Below, piece by piece: positions 49,918 through 61,848 of a stretch of DNA of 64,000 nucleotides. Position numbers and translations under genes: made by a program. The notes under the pieces were generated by a model that saw nothing but the letters and a program-made list of their open reading frames with translations, ran no database searches and was not told the DNA's origin. The stretch covers positions 91,184,893-91,248,892 of the forward strand of contig CM026426.1 in the NCBI GenBank assembly GCA_014871385.1. The letters run 5' to 3'. Every line of letters starts with the position of its first letter. Within the stretch, counting starts at the first letter, position 1. This DNA comes from Ceratodon purpureus (lineage: Eukaryota > Streptophyta > Bryopsida > Pseudoditrichales > Ditrichaceae).

Positions 49918-50529
49918 ACGTACAAAATCTCCTACAACTTAACTGCACGCAGGGAGTCTCTAGGCCGCGGACCATGTCGACGAGAGAGACCCAGGTGAGA
50001 GAGACGACAGTACCTCAAACGTGGTGTCGTCACATGCAGTAGGATTACGATCTAACGGCTCAGATTTAAAGTGACCAAACAACTAAGGGTCATAGGAATG
50101 AACGACTTTACTGGAATTCAACGGTTTCCTTTTCCTATTTCCAGATTCTATATGGTCGTTAAGTCCTAGAGAACATAGGTCGCAGGCACTCAGCAAATAC
50201 AAGCCGTTAAAGGAGTTAAAATCCTAGGTGCCAAAACTGGAATAATACAAATCAAAGTCGAATTTCCTTTCCTTACTCCCAGCGCCCTCATAATTCCAGG
50301 ATGCGGCCACTTCAATAATTCCCGAAAAAATTGGTTTCTAGCCTATTGCAAAATAAAAAACAAAATCAAGTAGCATAACGTTGTACGCACAAATCCAATC
50401 AATGCATCTAAAAAACTAACACATTGTGTACTTATAACAAGTTCCTGACTGTATGACTTCTCCTTGTGACATTCCTGAAATATTTAGCAAATTCGACTCA
50501 TAGGAATACAGAACACCAATCATTTCTAA
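49918..50529. other. Intergenic sequence
   Basis: Promoter side of the transposase-like gene and 3' flank of the next gene. No supported frame or repeat. Confidence 0.35.
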
Positions 50530-52766
50530 TTATCTCTTCATATTATGCAAAAACAAAGAGTGTTGGAACGTGCTGAAATACAATAATACAAAAAGTTCTT
50601 TTTCCCTAAACCAAATCACAAGGTCAAAAATCTCTAATTCAGAGGAAATGACATTGTGACGTTCCTTCCTAGACATCCTAGGATGCTTCCCCCCAACATC
50701 GTTCAATACGATCCAATAGTATGAGAGTGGCTTATAGATTCTTCTGGACTGGACTGAATCCGAAGATAGCCTCTCCCAATGATCTACAAAACCCGACAAG
50801 CCCTTAATCACATCAGGCAGGTGCCGCATCTCGCGAGGCGCCACGGCACCAGGAACACCACGGGGCCATAAAGACCGACCTTCTGAATCCTCCTTCCACA
50901 ACTTGATGCCACAACCATCTCCTTTTGGCAACCAGTCGTCGTCGTGACTGAAGATTTTATACTTCATGACTGGGCATCCTGAAGAATCTACATAGAATTT
51001 GAACTGATGAGCTTTAGTGTGACCCATTAACGTATTGTCGCCAACAAGCATCCACTCCGCGATGAATTTCTTGAAATCTGGGACCTCCTGAATGAGATGA
51101 GGAATTGTTGGTACAGCTTCATTTTTCATGAAGGACTTTATGTGAAGAGGTACTGTGGGGAAGTCCTCCCTCCGCAAAGCCATGCTCCATCGCCCAAAAA
51201 GGGCATCAATATCGTCATGGGTATGGCCGACCAGCATGAAGTTCACGTACACTTCACAAAACACGGATTTTCAATAAAGAGTTCCCTGGAGGTGGATTTA
51301 GGGGGTGACTCAAGATCCCGAAGGAGCTTCGCAAACGATCCAACCGTGTAATTAGCGTCGTGTGAGTAAATGTCAAGGCCATAATGGGCGTAACGCTGAT
51401 CCACATGCCCATGAGCAAGCATTTCCGTGATAGCGAGAGGAAGCTTCATGAGACCGTCTAAGTGTTTGACCTTGTGGGATAAGGCCGGCGACGCCGTCTT
51501 CGAGTGGTCCATCTTGTCATGCATAATAGTAAGAACTTCATGCGGAGTAGCCTTCGACCTGAATCGATTTAGGTAGTACAAGTCCCTATGCGCCATTGCA
51601 GAGTCATTGTGCAGCCTCATTTTCTTAGACCACAACAGGGACGCCTGAGATCCTGTAACCGTCAACTTCTTCTGGGACTGGAACTCATCACATTTTGAGC
51701 AACGAGCGAAGTTGTCTCCTGCCCGTTTGGCGTAATATTCTGGATAGCTAAGCCTCCTGATCTTGCTCAAGTTAGAAGCGGACATAGGAGGCAATCTGCA
51801 GTCCGCTAAATGCTCATCGAGGATGGGAATCTGTTCCTTCCATTTGAAACTGGAAGGCAGAACTTTAGCTACAACTGTCTCCCCTGAAGGCAGAACACGA
51901 CTCTTGTGGGGCATGTGGTCGGCATGCCTGTCCAGGATGGCCCCTAGGACGGCAGTTGCTACGACTGTGTGATTTTGAGGTTTACGTAAACCAGTATTAC
52001 CGTGAAATTGAGCCTCGAAACCAGCAGCAGCAAACTGGGCATTTCTATAGAATGTACTGGAGCTCACTCCCATAATCTTCATCCAGGCGAAGGGGCAAAC
52101 ATCTATGCCCTCCAGAGTCACCACACTCCTCCCCACTGAATTCTTGTGAATCTGTCTATGCTCGTCGAGTTTTATGTGGTTACAGAGCTGCACTGTGGTC
52201 TTGTCGTACATACGCAACCGTAGAGTAGAGATTTTATCTTTGGGATAGTGTTGGACGCATAGGTGAGCGCAGCACGTGTTTGCCGCTACAGAGTTGATTG
52301 ATGGCTGGGTCATCAGAAACTCAGCGTGACGTGATATAGGTAGGGGGGTATTCCTAGAGGAGTTATCATACGATCGGGTACGATCTCCCAGGGATCGGTT
52401 ACGCTCCGCAACCCAACGGTTATATACATCACGTTGACTATGGTGCTCTAGGCTAACTCCATCCAGAAAGACGTGGCTGATAGGCCACGTTTTGAAGGAG
52501 TACCTCCAATCATCCTCTGACTCTTCTTCGACTAACGAACGTGGTACCTGGACGACGACAACGGAATCACCAAGGGGGCCAACCGTGTCAGATACCTAGC
52601 TGGACCGTGGGTTCCGGATCAAACCCTCTGCTAACACGATATTGTCGTCACTGAATATAGTTACAGTCTTGTTTTGCCACAATCTTGAGGGTATAACCAC
52701 AAAGTCTGGAAGGTCAGGGTTTAAGGGCGCTTTAACCGATACCTCGTCATCTAAGGAGTAATCCAT
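50530..52766 (-). pseudogene. DUF7869-like protein with internal deletion
   Basis: Frame opens at ATG 52764-52766 and runs through TAG 52596-52598 to about 51260, then shifts to a second frame ending at 50530. It has a Cys-pair region (CSKC), TIMHDKMDHSKTA, a HGH segment, and after the junction FMLVGHTHDDIDALF. Compared with the copy at 23.6 kb, about 50 codons holding the LDNSAKDNKN segment are missing at the junction, so an internal deletion inactivates it. It supplies the N-terminal region that the 23.6-kb copy lacks. A family-B hairpin sits 100 bp before the ATG. Confidence 0.7.
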
Positions 52767-52863
52767 TGTACGTGGAATGCAACAGATCCAATTTTATGAG
52801 AACATATTATACTCCTTGAAGATAATTCATCTGCAAGTTAGAGAACTTAACCATGGCAGCAGA

Positions 52864-52888
52864 AGTTTAGCTTGAGTCGAGCTAAACT
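52864..52888. repeat. Single family-B hairpin in a 5' leader
   Basis: AGTTTAGCTTG, centre AGT, CGAGCTAAACT: one G/T-type mismatch in the stem. It lies about 100 bp upstream of the ATG at 52766. Confidence 0.85.
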
Positions 52889-53816
52889 GCAGTCTGCAAA
52901 AACCGGCGCTTTAACAGGTGCTCACATGGGGGAATTCAGAGTTGCAGACTCAGAGTATGCTGACATTTTCCGCTCTCAAACGTTTCCAAGTAGTAAAGAG
53001 AGACACTACTATTACACCAAGAATTGCAACAATCGCAAGCATAGAACAACCAAAAATCAATGATGTGTGCTGATGATCGGAGAAAACTAAAGGGAAGACG
53101 TACAAGAGAAACGGCGCAATACAGCTTCCGCCCAGAAAACAACGACCTCCAAGTGAGCGTCAAGAGCTCCTATACGCAAGAGAAGCAAGTGAGTAGAGAA
53201 AAGACTTCGAGCGGGGACGATTCCAGAGGTTATTCCCAAACGTGTGACCGTTTTCATGTCGCTTGAGTTTTGAAAATAGGCGGGAATCAGGCATGACCAT
53301 TCGTCCCTCCACATTTGGGGGTGTGAGCAAGCGTGGGAAATACAACTTTCCATACTTCTCGGCCCTTTAGATGGATGCAGATGCGAAATATTTGGTGCAT
53401 TAATTGTATCAAATGGGATGGGTTGGACACGTCATAGCGCCAGACAGAATGTTTGAAATCGAAAATTGATTGAAGCTATTTGCATTTCGTGAGTAAGGTT
53501 CATACAGGGAAGTACATCGTTGCAAATGTTCATATCTCCATGTACTAGAGTATGTACTTTTGCTCAATTTCATTATTATATATGATGTATGAAATCAAAT
53601 CATTATATGTGAGTTCATGAATAGTTCTTGATAGACCTAGGTAGATATATTTCTAAATCTAAAATTATTTCTTTATTCTAAATATTTAGTGAGATATAAT
53701 TATCATGTATATATATATATTCATGTATGTTTATTTATGTCTTTATTTATTTCATAATGTATTCATTACGCTGTGAATGGTGTAGACTTGTTTTTTCGTT
53801 TCTGGAATTCTATATC
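52889..53816. other. Upstream flank and start of AT-rich DNA
   Basis: Up to about 53340 the sequence is mixed-composition and may be the promoter of the DUF7869-like gene; GGCGGGAA at 53279 is an E2F-like core. Beyond that it becomes AT-rich with no frame. Confidence 0.35.
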
Positions 53817-54294
53817 TTATCATTATATTCTTAAAATACATGTTAGTATCATAACATGTATAGTATAATAATATATTATAGTATACTAAGGTACTAATAT
53901 ATTCATTAACAATTTAATGTTCAATTAAGAATAGTACGAGAATAATAAACTATATTCTAATATATACAAATCTTAAAATGATATACAAGTATATTCAAGT
54001 ATATATACGAAGTACATTGTTAAAAATAATAGTATTAAATTATAGAATTCAATTCATTTATTATGGCAAATTATATACGTTTTTTAGAAGATTGAATTTT
54101 TTATATTTAATCATGAGAAGCAAATATTTTAACCATGGTATGCCTTGTATGATTGGCATGTAAAATACATAAATCTTAACCAATTCATTAACGTTCTCCC
54201 TTGACTTATATTTGTACAATTCTAATAAGGAAGTGGAATATTTGGTTCATTCATATAATTTTAAAAAACAAAATTCATAATTCATGGATTCAAA
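53817..54294 (+). repeat. Left arm of a long inverted repeat
   Basis: About 480 bp, AT-rich. Its reverse complement matches 56442-56936 at roughly 85-90 percent by eye, including TACATGTTAGTATCATAA, AAATGATATACAAGTATATT and CATGAGAAGC landmarks. Confidence 0.85.
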
Positions 54295-54420
54295 CGCAAC
54301 GTCTTAAATCAATGATCATAACTATAGATGTAGTATTAATATATGATATCGACAAATGCTCTAGATGCTTATGCAAGCATACAATCCCATTAATCAATTC
54401 TTTAATAATAAATTAAATTT

Positions 54421-54453
54421 CACATTTCAGTAAATCCGGACTTTCAAAAGTCC
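54421..54453 (+). repeat. Third copy of the terminal repeat motif
   Basis: CACATTTCAGTAAATCCGG followed by a short inverted pair GGACTTT/AAAGTCC. It matches the 30.8-kb element's right end (read inward) for about 50 bp including GGTCAAAGTCC. It marks a related element end whose partner is not in this window. Confidence 0.7.
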
Positions 54454-54624
54454 ACATCGGTCAAAGTCCTGTTCTCGAGTCTGGTCAAAGTCCCCTTCGT
54501 TACTCTGGATCATTTGGCTTTTTGCTCGAACCCCTTCTTAAGCATAAGTATCTTTGTGCAACGAAACAGTTGTTCCATTCTTAGTTTTCCTTCTATTTCA
54601 TCTGCTTCTAGTTCATTTGCTGTG

Positions 54625-54960
54625 ATGAGGAGGGCGGGCGGTGGTTTTAGGGTGTCAAGTTACCCGCCAGACGAGTGGGAGGTGGTTGTTCCCTCACAAG
54701 GAGTAGAGGAGCTTCGTCCGTGGTTTATGGCGGTGGAATGCGCCCGTGGTCACGGCGTAGCCATTCCCGCGTGGAACCGGATTGCACGCCTAATGCAGCC
54801 AGGTGTGCAGTGGGATTGGAATATTGCACACGGTCTAGAGCAAATGGAGATTATGAATGCTTCCAACATCAAGTTTCCCCTCACCTCCGGCGAGGTCTCC
54901 TATATGGCTGATTCTAATGAGGAGGGTAGCGGGAATTTGGGGAGCCCACCACATGAGTGA
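54625..54960 (+). CDS. Unknown protein, VEELRPWF family, copy 2
   Basis: 111-codon intact frame, ATG to TGA. The central 60 residues match the 26.1-kb protein: VEELRPWFMAVECARG, then VAIPAW, LMQPGVQWDWNIAHGLE, NASNIKFPLT. The long acidic tail of copy 1 is missing. It lies about 170 bp downstream of the terminal-repeat motif at 54421 and inside the long AT-rich inverted repeats, so its context is again a mobile element. Function unknown; a small folded domain with several buried Trp residues. Confidence 0.6.
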   Translation: MRRAGGGFRVSSYPPDEWEVVVPSQGVEELRPWFMAVECARGHGVAIPAWNRIARLMQPGVQWDWNIAHGLEQMEIMNASNIKFPLTSGEVSYMADSNEEGSGNLGSPPHE

Positions 54961-56441
54961 GGAGGTGAAATGTTATCTCCTCGTAACCCTTAACCTCGCC
55001 CTTAGTTTGATGTTTACATAGTAATAGATTACGGTTGCTGTATGTATTGCGCAAAATTCCATTGCCTGATGCTGAGTTCGTGGTGAGTGTCAAGAGGATG
55101 AGTCCTTGCTTTTGACCTGCCCTTTTGGTTTAACCCCTAAATTTCCTTGTGTTTTTGAGAGCTTGAATCCTCAAAATTGCGATTTTTTACCACTATGCTG
55201 TCCCGAGGATATGAAACAAATTTTTTATCTTTTTTTGAAAATTCAACCGTAAGATCTTGTACCTAACCCTACTTGGAAGAACCGATTCAAATTTCAACCG
55301 TTGGATGTTTTTCATTAGTGAGATCGTAGTGTTCAAAGTTTCAGCAGATATTTTTTTGGGCCTTAGCCGAGAGGCATGGTGCAAATGGGCCAAAGGGAGA
55401 CTTGATGATTATTACTTCAAACATTTTGGTCACATTTTTTTCCATGTAGCTAACTAGGTTAGGTATGCTCATGCAAAAATTTAGGCCAAGAAAACGCTTT
55501 TTAGACCTTCATAAAAATTATTTTCTGTAAGAAGGTATAAAATTGACAAAATAGTAAAACATGCATTACAAAAACAATTTGTGAGCTAAAGAAAAATTGA
55601 ACAGTGAGTAGGTACCTTCATAAATTTGTGATTTTTAAAAGAAAACAAAATTTAAAAATTCAAAAATCTCGAATTTTGACAAATTTTTAAAGGAAAAATT
55701 CAAAAATTACTAAAAACTTTGAAGCTTGTCTTGTAAGTTTTGGAGGCTGCCCTTGTAAAATTGGTAAAATTTTTGACTTGGGTCACTATGGAATTTGTAT
55801 AGTGATTTGGTTATGAACATATTTCAGTTTTTGTTTTTGTAAAAAGACCTAATTTTAGACTGCCCGTTTTGGACTTGAAACCTATAATTTCTAGATGAAG
55901 GTTCTAAAATTAGAATTTGGCTTCAAAATTTTTACTACATAGACCTTACCGTAAAGGGAGCATCCAGTAAAAATCTTGAAAAAAAATATTACTTTTAACC
56001 CCTCCATCTGGGCTGCCCGAAAGTGCAAAAACCCATTTTGGGTTTTAAGGATAGTTGGGGGTTAAAACCCTAAACATCATACCACTTGACCCTTTTTTTT
56101 CCCTTTGCTCCTGAACTTGCAGGCATCTTCGATATACTCCTACGGTTTAACTTCTTGCTGCTAATCAACTCAGATATGGAAAGGAGACTTCAGGAAGTAG
56201 TTAGCAGGACCGTTATATTATACGATATTTGGCAACCATAGATGTAAAAACAGATGACTTTCATCTTTTGGTAACTTTCGCTGATGGTGTTCCCCGTGTG
56301 GGTTGTAAACTATTTTTGGAATGGAATGCCTTCAAAACGGGGTTGTTTTAGATAAAAAACAGTGTTTCATTTGATGCTTTTATTTTTGTATATTTCGTTC
56401 TAATATTTCCATGCTTTATGATAAATTTAGTAGTAAATTTT
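54961..56441. other. No confident gene
   Basis: AT-rich, with many A/T-run words (for example CAAAAATTTAAAAATTC types near 55640). Likely 3' flank of the preceding gene plus non-coding interior of the inverted-repeat unit. Confidence 0.4.
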
Positions 56442-56936
56442 GTTTGAATCCATAAATTATGAATTTGTTTTTTTTAAAATTATATGAATGAACCAAACAT
56501 TCCACTTTCTTATTAGAATGTAATAAAATTGTACGAATATTAGTCAAGGTAGAATGTTAATGAATTGATTAAGATTTATGTAATTTAATGCCAATCATAG
56601 AAGCCATACCATGGTTTAAATATTCGCTTCTCATGAATAAATATAAAAAACCCTAAACGTTCTAAAAAATATAAAGAATTTGCCATAATAAATGAACTGA
56701 ACTCTATAATTTAATATTATTATTTTTAACAATGTACTTTGTATATATATTTGAATATACTTGTATATCATTTTCAGATTTGTATATACTTGAATATTGA
56801 TTATTATTCTCGTATTATAATCATTAATTGAATATAAAATTCTAAATGAATATATTAGTACCTTAGTATACTATACTATATTATTATATTATAAATAAGT
56901 TATGATACTAACATGTACTTTAAGAATATGATGATA
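56442..56936 (-). repeat. Right arm of a long inverted repeat
   Basis: Pairs with 53817-54294. Parts of it recur in direct orientation just outside: 57065-57140 resembles 56545-56640, and 57290-57340 resembles 56388-56440, showing a later tandem duplication of about 520-900 bp. Confidence 0.8.
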
Positions 56937-58130
56937 ACATTTATGTAAATATGTTTCCAATTAGAGTATATGAAAATCATTTTCATTGCTAATAGTGTAT
57001 TCATATTTGATGCTTTAGTCAAATAATTACAAATTATTATTACAAAATTAGAAGAAGAAGTTTTTTAGGTAGAACGTTATTGAATTGATTAAAATTCAGT
57101 TAATTTCATGCCAATCATACGAGGCATACTATGTGAAAAGAATTGTCTTCTGTTAAATAAAATTGTACATTTTCATCCTTTACAATTGTTCATAATTTGG
57201 CCACTTCGAAGTTCAAAATTGTGTATTTTTTCAAAACATTCAAAATTGCGTGCAATTTCTTTTGAATAGAATTTTAATTCATAAACCCTATTTGTATATT
57301 TTGTATTATAATATTTCCATGTTTTACTGTAAATTTAGTAATGGAGAGGCTTAAAAATAATAAAACCAATAAAAAACATACTTCTCTATCTTTCATTCAT
57401 AGAAATTCAAAAATCAAAATCTAATGTAGATCCATTAATTTATGTGAATCCAAATATAATCAATATGCAATACCAACTTCACATAATGCAAGCATGTTTT
57501 GAAGCATTGTAAAAAATTACCAATACATTTCATCAGAATAAAAAAAAAAGGAGTTCCCTATCCTGTTTGGTTTTCATTGGAACTCACACTGGGTTGGCAA
57601 CCTCAACCCCATTCACATTACACATTAAGGGACATGGTTCATCAATCCCATGTGAGTTATTGGAGCCATCATGATGAATTCTTCTTGAGGTAAGAAAGAG
57701 CAGGTTTACCAAACCATATGGGGTTAACAATATGGAGAGTGAATTGCACTATCTATCTTTAAAGTAACTTCCTAAACAAAAGTTATTTTCACTTTCTCTC
57801 AACCCGAATCAGGTTAACACAAATAAAATAAAAAAATGGACAGTAATATTTAACTCGCAATTCTTACAAATATTGATATTAGCATTTAGTGATTCTGATA
57901 TAACTAAAATTATTATTCCAGAATGAAAATTAAATTTTTAAATTGCAGTTTCTATGTACATGCTTGTATATGAATTGTGAATTATCAAAATCTTCAAAAT
58001 TGCATGGAGTTTATTTGGAATAGAATTCTAATTCATAGCTCTAGATACAGAAATTTTTTATTGACTACTCTAAACACCAAAAACTCCCGAATTTCAATTT
58101 CCAAGCATTTTAATTTAAACTTCAAAGAAC
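56937..58130. other. AT-rich non-coding sequence
   Basis: Contains the diverged direct duplication of the inverted-repeat arm and otherwise simple AT-rich DNA. It ends sharply at a GC-rich stretch from 58131. Confidence 0.5.
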
Positions 58131-59490
58131 CCCGCGGTAAAGGGCCACACGCTTTGGCGGCGCGGTCACAGGCCCGTGCGAGGGGGCGGAACTGTTCCCC
58201 ACCGCAACCTCGTCCACGAAGTATTCTCTTTTCTTCTCTCTTTGTCTGTGTGTCTTGCGCTTGTTTTCTGGTGGTGGCAGGAATGTTTTTTGGTTGTGGC
58301 GCGCTCTTCTTCTGTATTGCTGTACAAAAATCTGCCACTGTAGTGTTTGCCGCGAAGTGGTGTGACGGTTGTTCCTTTGTAGTGTTTCCTACGTTCTGTT
58401 CGCATTGTTTTGTAGGTTTGAGAGGGTAAAAAGCTGGGTTTTAGGTTTTGGGGTTTCTTGATTCCGTGAAGCATGCGTTTGTTCTCGATTACGGTTTCAG
58501 CAGTTTCTAAGGAATACTTCGTAGGTTTGGTTGATTAGAATAGTTGCGAGGGTGTTTCCTTTGGGACTTTGTGGCTGATTTGCGTTTTAGGTTTTGGGCG
58601 ATTGGGTTCATCTTCAAATTCCGGAACTTTGATTTCGTAGTGCGGAGGTTCTGGAACGTCGATTTCTTAGTGCGAAGGTTTGCTCTTTCGACAATCGCGG
58701 TGGAGCGAGGAGACTGCAGACTTCTCCGCAATACTACTAATTGAGACAATATCCAGGTCAGTAGATTCCCTTCTTGTTATTGAATCAGTTCGCAAGTTAC
58801 ATAATATTACTTTGGCATTTCAAAACTGAATCTGAATTCCGAAAGCTAGCTTGGTATTAAGTTTTCTTGAGATCAAATCGAGTCATACATGCGTATTGTG
58901 GATTGCATACTGCTGTGTAGAAAGATTTCAGCTATAATTTCTATAAAAGTGGAGTCTTTGTAATTTACAACAAATTGTGTATTATCCTTGTTTGACAGTA
59001 ATTGTAATGTATGTATAACTTTGTGTGTCTATCCGAGAATTGTGTCTGATTTTGAAAATTAGATTTAATACTGTCAACCATTTTGTTAAATTCATCCGAA
59101 GCCGAATCGCACGCACTTGTTTATTTCATTTACTGTTCGAATGGTGCTTGTGCGAATCTTCATGTAATTTTTTGCAATTGAAAATCATTGTGAACGGTGT
59201 TTTTTTTCTCTTGTCTAAATTAATGTATGTTTTCATATAACTGTGTCTATGTATGTGAGAATTAATTTATGATTGCAGTAGCATGTTCGGTGTCTCTGGT
59301 TTTACATTTCAAGTTCATTTGCATTGCCTCTGAAGTTTCCAATTATGTTTATTTGAATATCAATTTTGTTACAGTCGCCTTAGAATTTGTTTATACTTCC
59401 GCATTTTTTGGGAATAAGGTCAAAGGATGTCACACATTGGTCTCATTCTGGAATCGTTTTCTCACCCTTTAAAAACCTTCCGTACTGCAG
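58131..59490 (+). promoter_or_regulatory. Promoter, leader exon and leader intron of copy B
   Basis: GC-rich start (58131-58210), a pyrimidine- and T-rich leader, a donor at 58757 (ATCCAG then GTCAGT), and an acceptor at 59490 (TACTGCAG). The spliced leader would join 59491, 25 bases before the ATG at 59516. No frame inside is supported as a protein. Confidence 0.4.
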
Positions 59491-59603
59491 GCAAGCAAGT
59501 TTTATCAGCTTTACCATGGCGGAATCTGAAGAAAAAACAATAAAATGGCCGAAAGGTATTTCAAAGTGTGCAAACTGCGTTAAAATCATTTAAAAATCAA
59601 GAA

Positions 59604-60215
59604 CAGTTTAGCTCAAGTCAAGCTAAACTGCTTGCGGAAGACAACTATCGCTCGACAGTTTAGCTCAACTCGAGCTAAACCCACATTCACAATGAATATA
59701 TAATGATACAAACTCTAAAAGGTCTTCAAATTAAACTAATAAATTGCTACAATTTAGCTCGATTCGAGCTAAACTGTAGTCAGATACTACTGTCTATCCT
59801 CCAGTTTAGCTCGCGTCGAGCTAAACTGCAAGTTAACTTTAGTATCTGACTACAATTTAGCTCAAGTCGAGCTAAACTGCTTGGGTTTCAGAAAGAAGTA
59901 CTCAGAGTTTAGCTCGAGTCAAGCTAAACTGTATGTGAACCTCCCATAAACTACTCGGGAGATCCACCTACAGTTTAGCTCGACTCGAGCTAAACTCGGA
60001 GTGCTTCTTTCTGAAACCCAAGCAGTTTAGCTCGACTCGAGCTAAACTGCAAGGGACCATGCTGGGAGCTCTACAGTTTAGCTCGAGTCGAGCTAAGCTG
60101 CTCCACCCCTACCATGGGCCCCTTGCAGTTTAGCTCGACTCGAGCTAAACAGCTGGGATGTCATGTGATATATTTTATAATTGAACCGCCATTTAGCTCG
60201 AATCGAGCTAAATGG
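59604..60215. repeat. Family-B hairpin array, 11 copies (intron 1)
   Basis: Hairpins of about 27 nt (12-bp arms around a 3-nt centre) start near 59604, 59656, 59750, 59802, 59853, 59905, 59971, 60023, 60074, 60126 and 60189. Seven of the ten spacings are 51 or 52 bp; the others are 94, 66 and 63. Arms are CAGTTTAGCTCG and CGAGCTAAACTG with centres ACT, AGT, ATT, AAT or CGT. The last copy has CCATTTAGC/GCTAAATGG. All lie in predicted intron 1 of copy B (59556-60254). Confidence 0.95.
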
Positions 60216-61721
60216 TTTTGAATTTGTCTAATGTTAAACGTCTCTTCCTTGCAGTGAGGAGAGAGCAAGGGTACTTGAGGCGCTACAGCATTTTTTCAAG
60301 CCCGTTCCTAACTCTGATTCAGATGACGATGACGGGGATGACTCAAGAAAATTTGAAGCTTGGACCTTCAAAGACCCCTCGAAGGTCAAAAATTGGACAT
60401 TGCGATGAGTTGCACACACATTATATCTAGCGTTCGCAACCATTTACATAGGAGAAGTACAAGATCCCTTGGTCATCGACATGGAAACCAAGGTCACCGA
60501 GTTTGACCATAAGGAGAAAAGCCAAATAAAGATCCTGTGCTCATCTATGGGGACTAATCCATACCTCTTCACCATAGTAGTAGACGTAGAAAAGAACCTC
60601 TTCGACCCGATTTCCTTAATGGAAAGTCTGTCGAATTCATACTACGATGAGATAGTGAACACTTTGAGGCAAGAAGTACTGGACAGGAAGTGGGCAACAA
60701 AAGATGGACGTACTCTCCCGGCAAAGTCCCTAGCTTGGAAACTCAGGAATGTTGTTAGCACCCTTACGCTCGCCGCAACAGAGGCAAAGGTTCGGCAATC
60801 CCTCAGAAAATCTTCTATTGACGTTTCTGGAGTGACAGCAACCGGGAGCCACATGGGAAGCCAACAGACAGGACGCAGTAGGGGGAGAGCAATAGTTCCT
60901 TCCCAAAGCCGGGGCGCTTCTGCAACTCCCACACCCCTCTCACCATTGAAGAAGAAAGGCCTCGAGAAGAAAACTGACAAGCCTAAGTCCAAGAAGGACT
61001 TGCTCTTATCTGCGGAGGACTTGGCAACAAGTTTGAACTCTGTTCTTGTGGAACTTCCAAAGGTGAACAAGGTTGGAGAGGTCCTGGACTTCGATAATGC
61101 CAATCGAATTTACGAGGGTTTCTTCGCTGATTGCCAGGAGGAGTTCGTCTTCAAAACGAATGGGCAACCAAAGAAGTTCAGTGTGGACGTGACGCGGTGC
61201 AAGCCCGCACCGGCCCATTGGACTATCCATGCTTATGAGAAGCGGGGCATGGAGGAGATGAAGAATTACTTGATCAACATGCCGGATAGGACACAGAAAC
61301 AAACCCTATGTGTGATGCCAGATACGGCTGCAAGACCACAACAAGAAGACGATCTAAGGGGCTGTACATTGTGGATCATCAACGGGCAACACAGCGTTGC
61401 GGCGTCCAAATCAGTCATCGAGGATAACGCCAATGAGGTGTTGTTGAGGGACTTCAGGAGGTGGGACGCGCACATCGTTTGGATCCACGATTATGATAAG
61501 CTGCGGAAGATCTCAGCATTCTATAATCGGGTGAACCATCTGGCACCCTTTAAGCCAACTTGGGCGAGCAATATCATTGCTGCCAGGACAGTGTGGAAGA
61601 AGTATGGTAAGCCGCAACCAAAACATGCCGCCGGTGGTGCAACCGAGTCCAGGACAAGAGGTCCGGAAAGAAATCCAGCCTCGAAGACGTAGGACGTAAG
61701 TTCACTGATTCATTAGCATTA

Positions 61722-61848
61722 GCAGTTTAGCTCGACTCGAGCTAAACTGCTTGGAGTTTAGCTCGAGTCGAGCTGAATGTATATAATCTTCTTTGTTTTC
61801 AATGATCTAGTATATCTAACGCACTTTAGCTCGAGTCGAGCTAAAGTG
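61722..61848. repeat. Family-B hairpins, 3 copies (intron 2)
   Basis: Copies at 61722-61750 (GCAG...CTGC ends), 61754-61778 (one damaged arm) and 61822-61848 (CACTTTAGC/GCTAAAGTG ends). All are inside the predicted intron 61696-61895. Confidence 0.92.
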
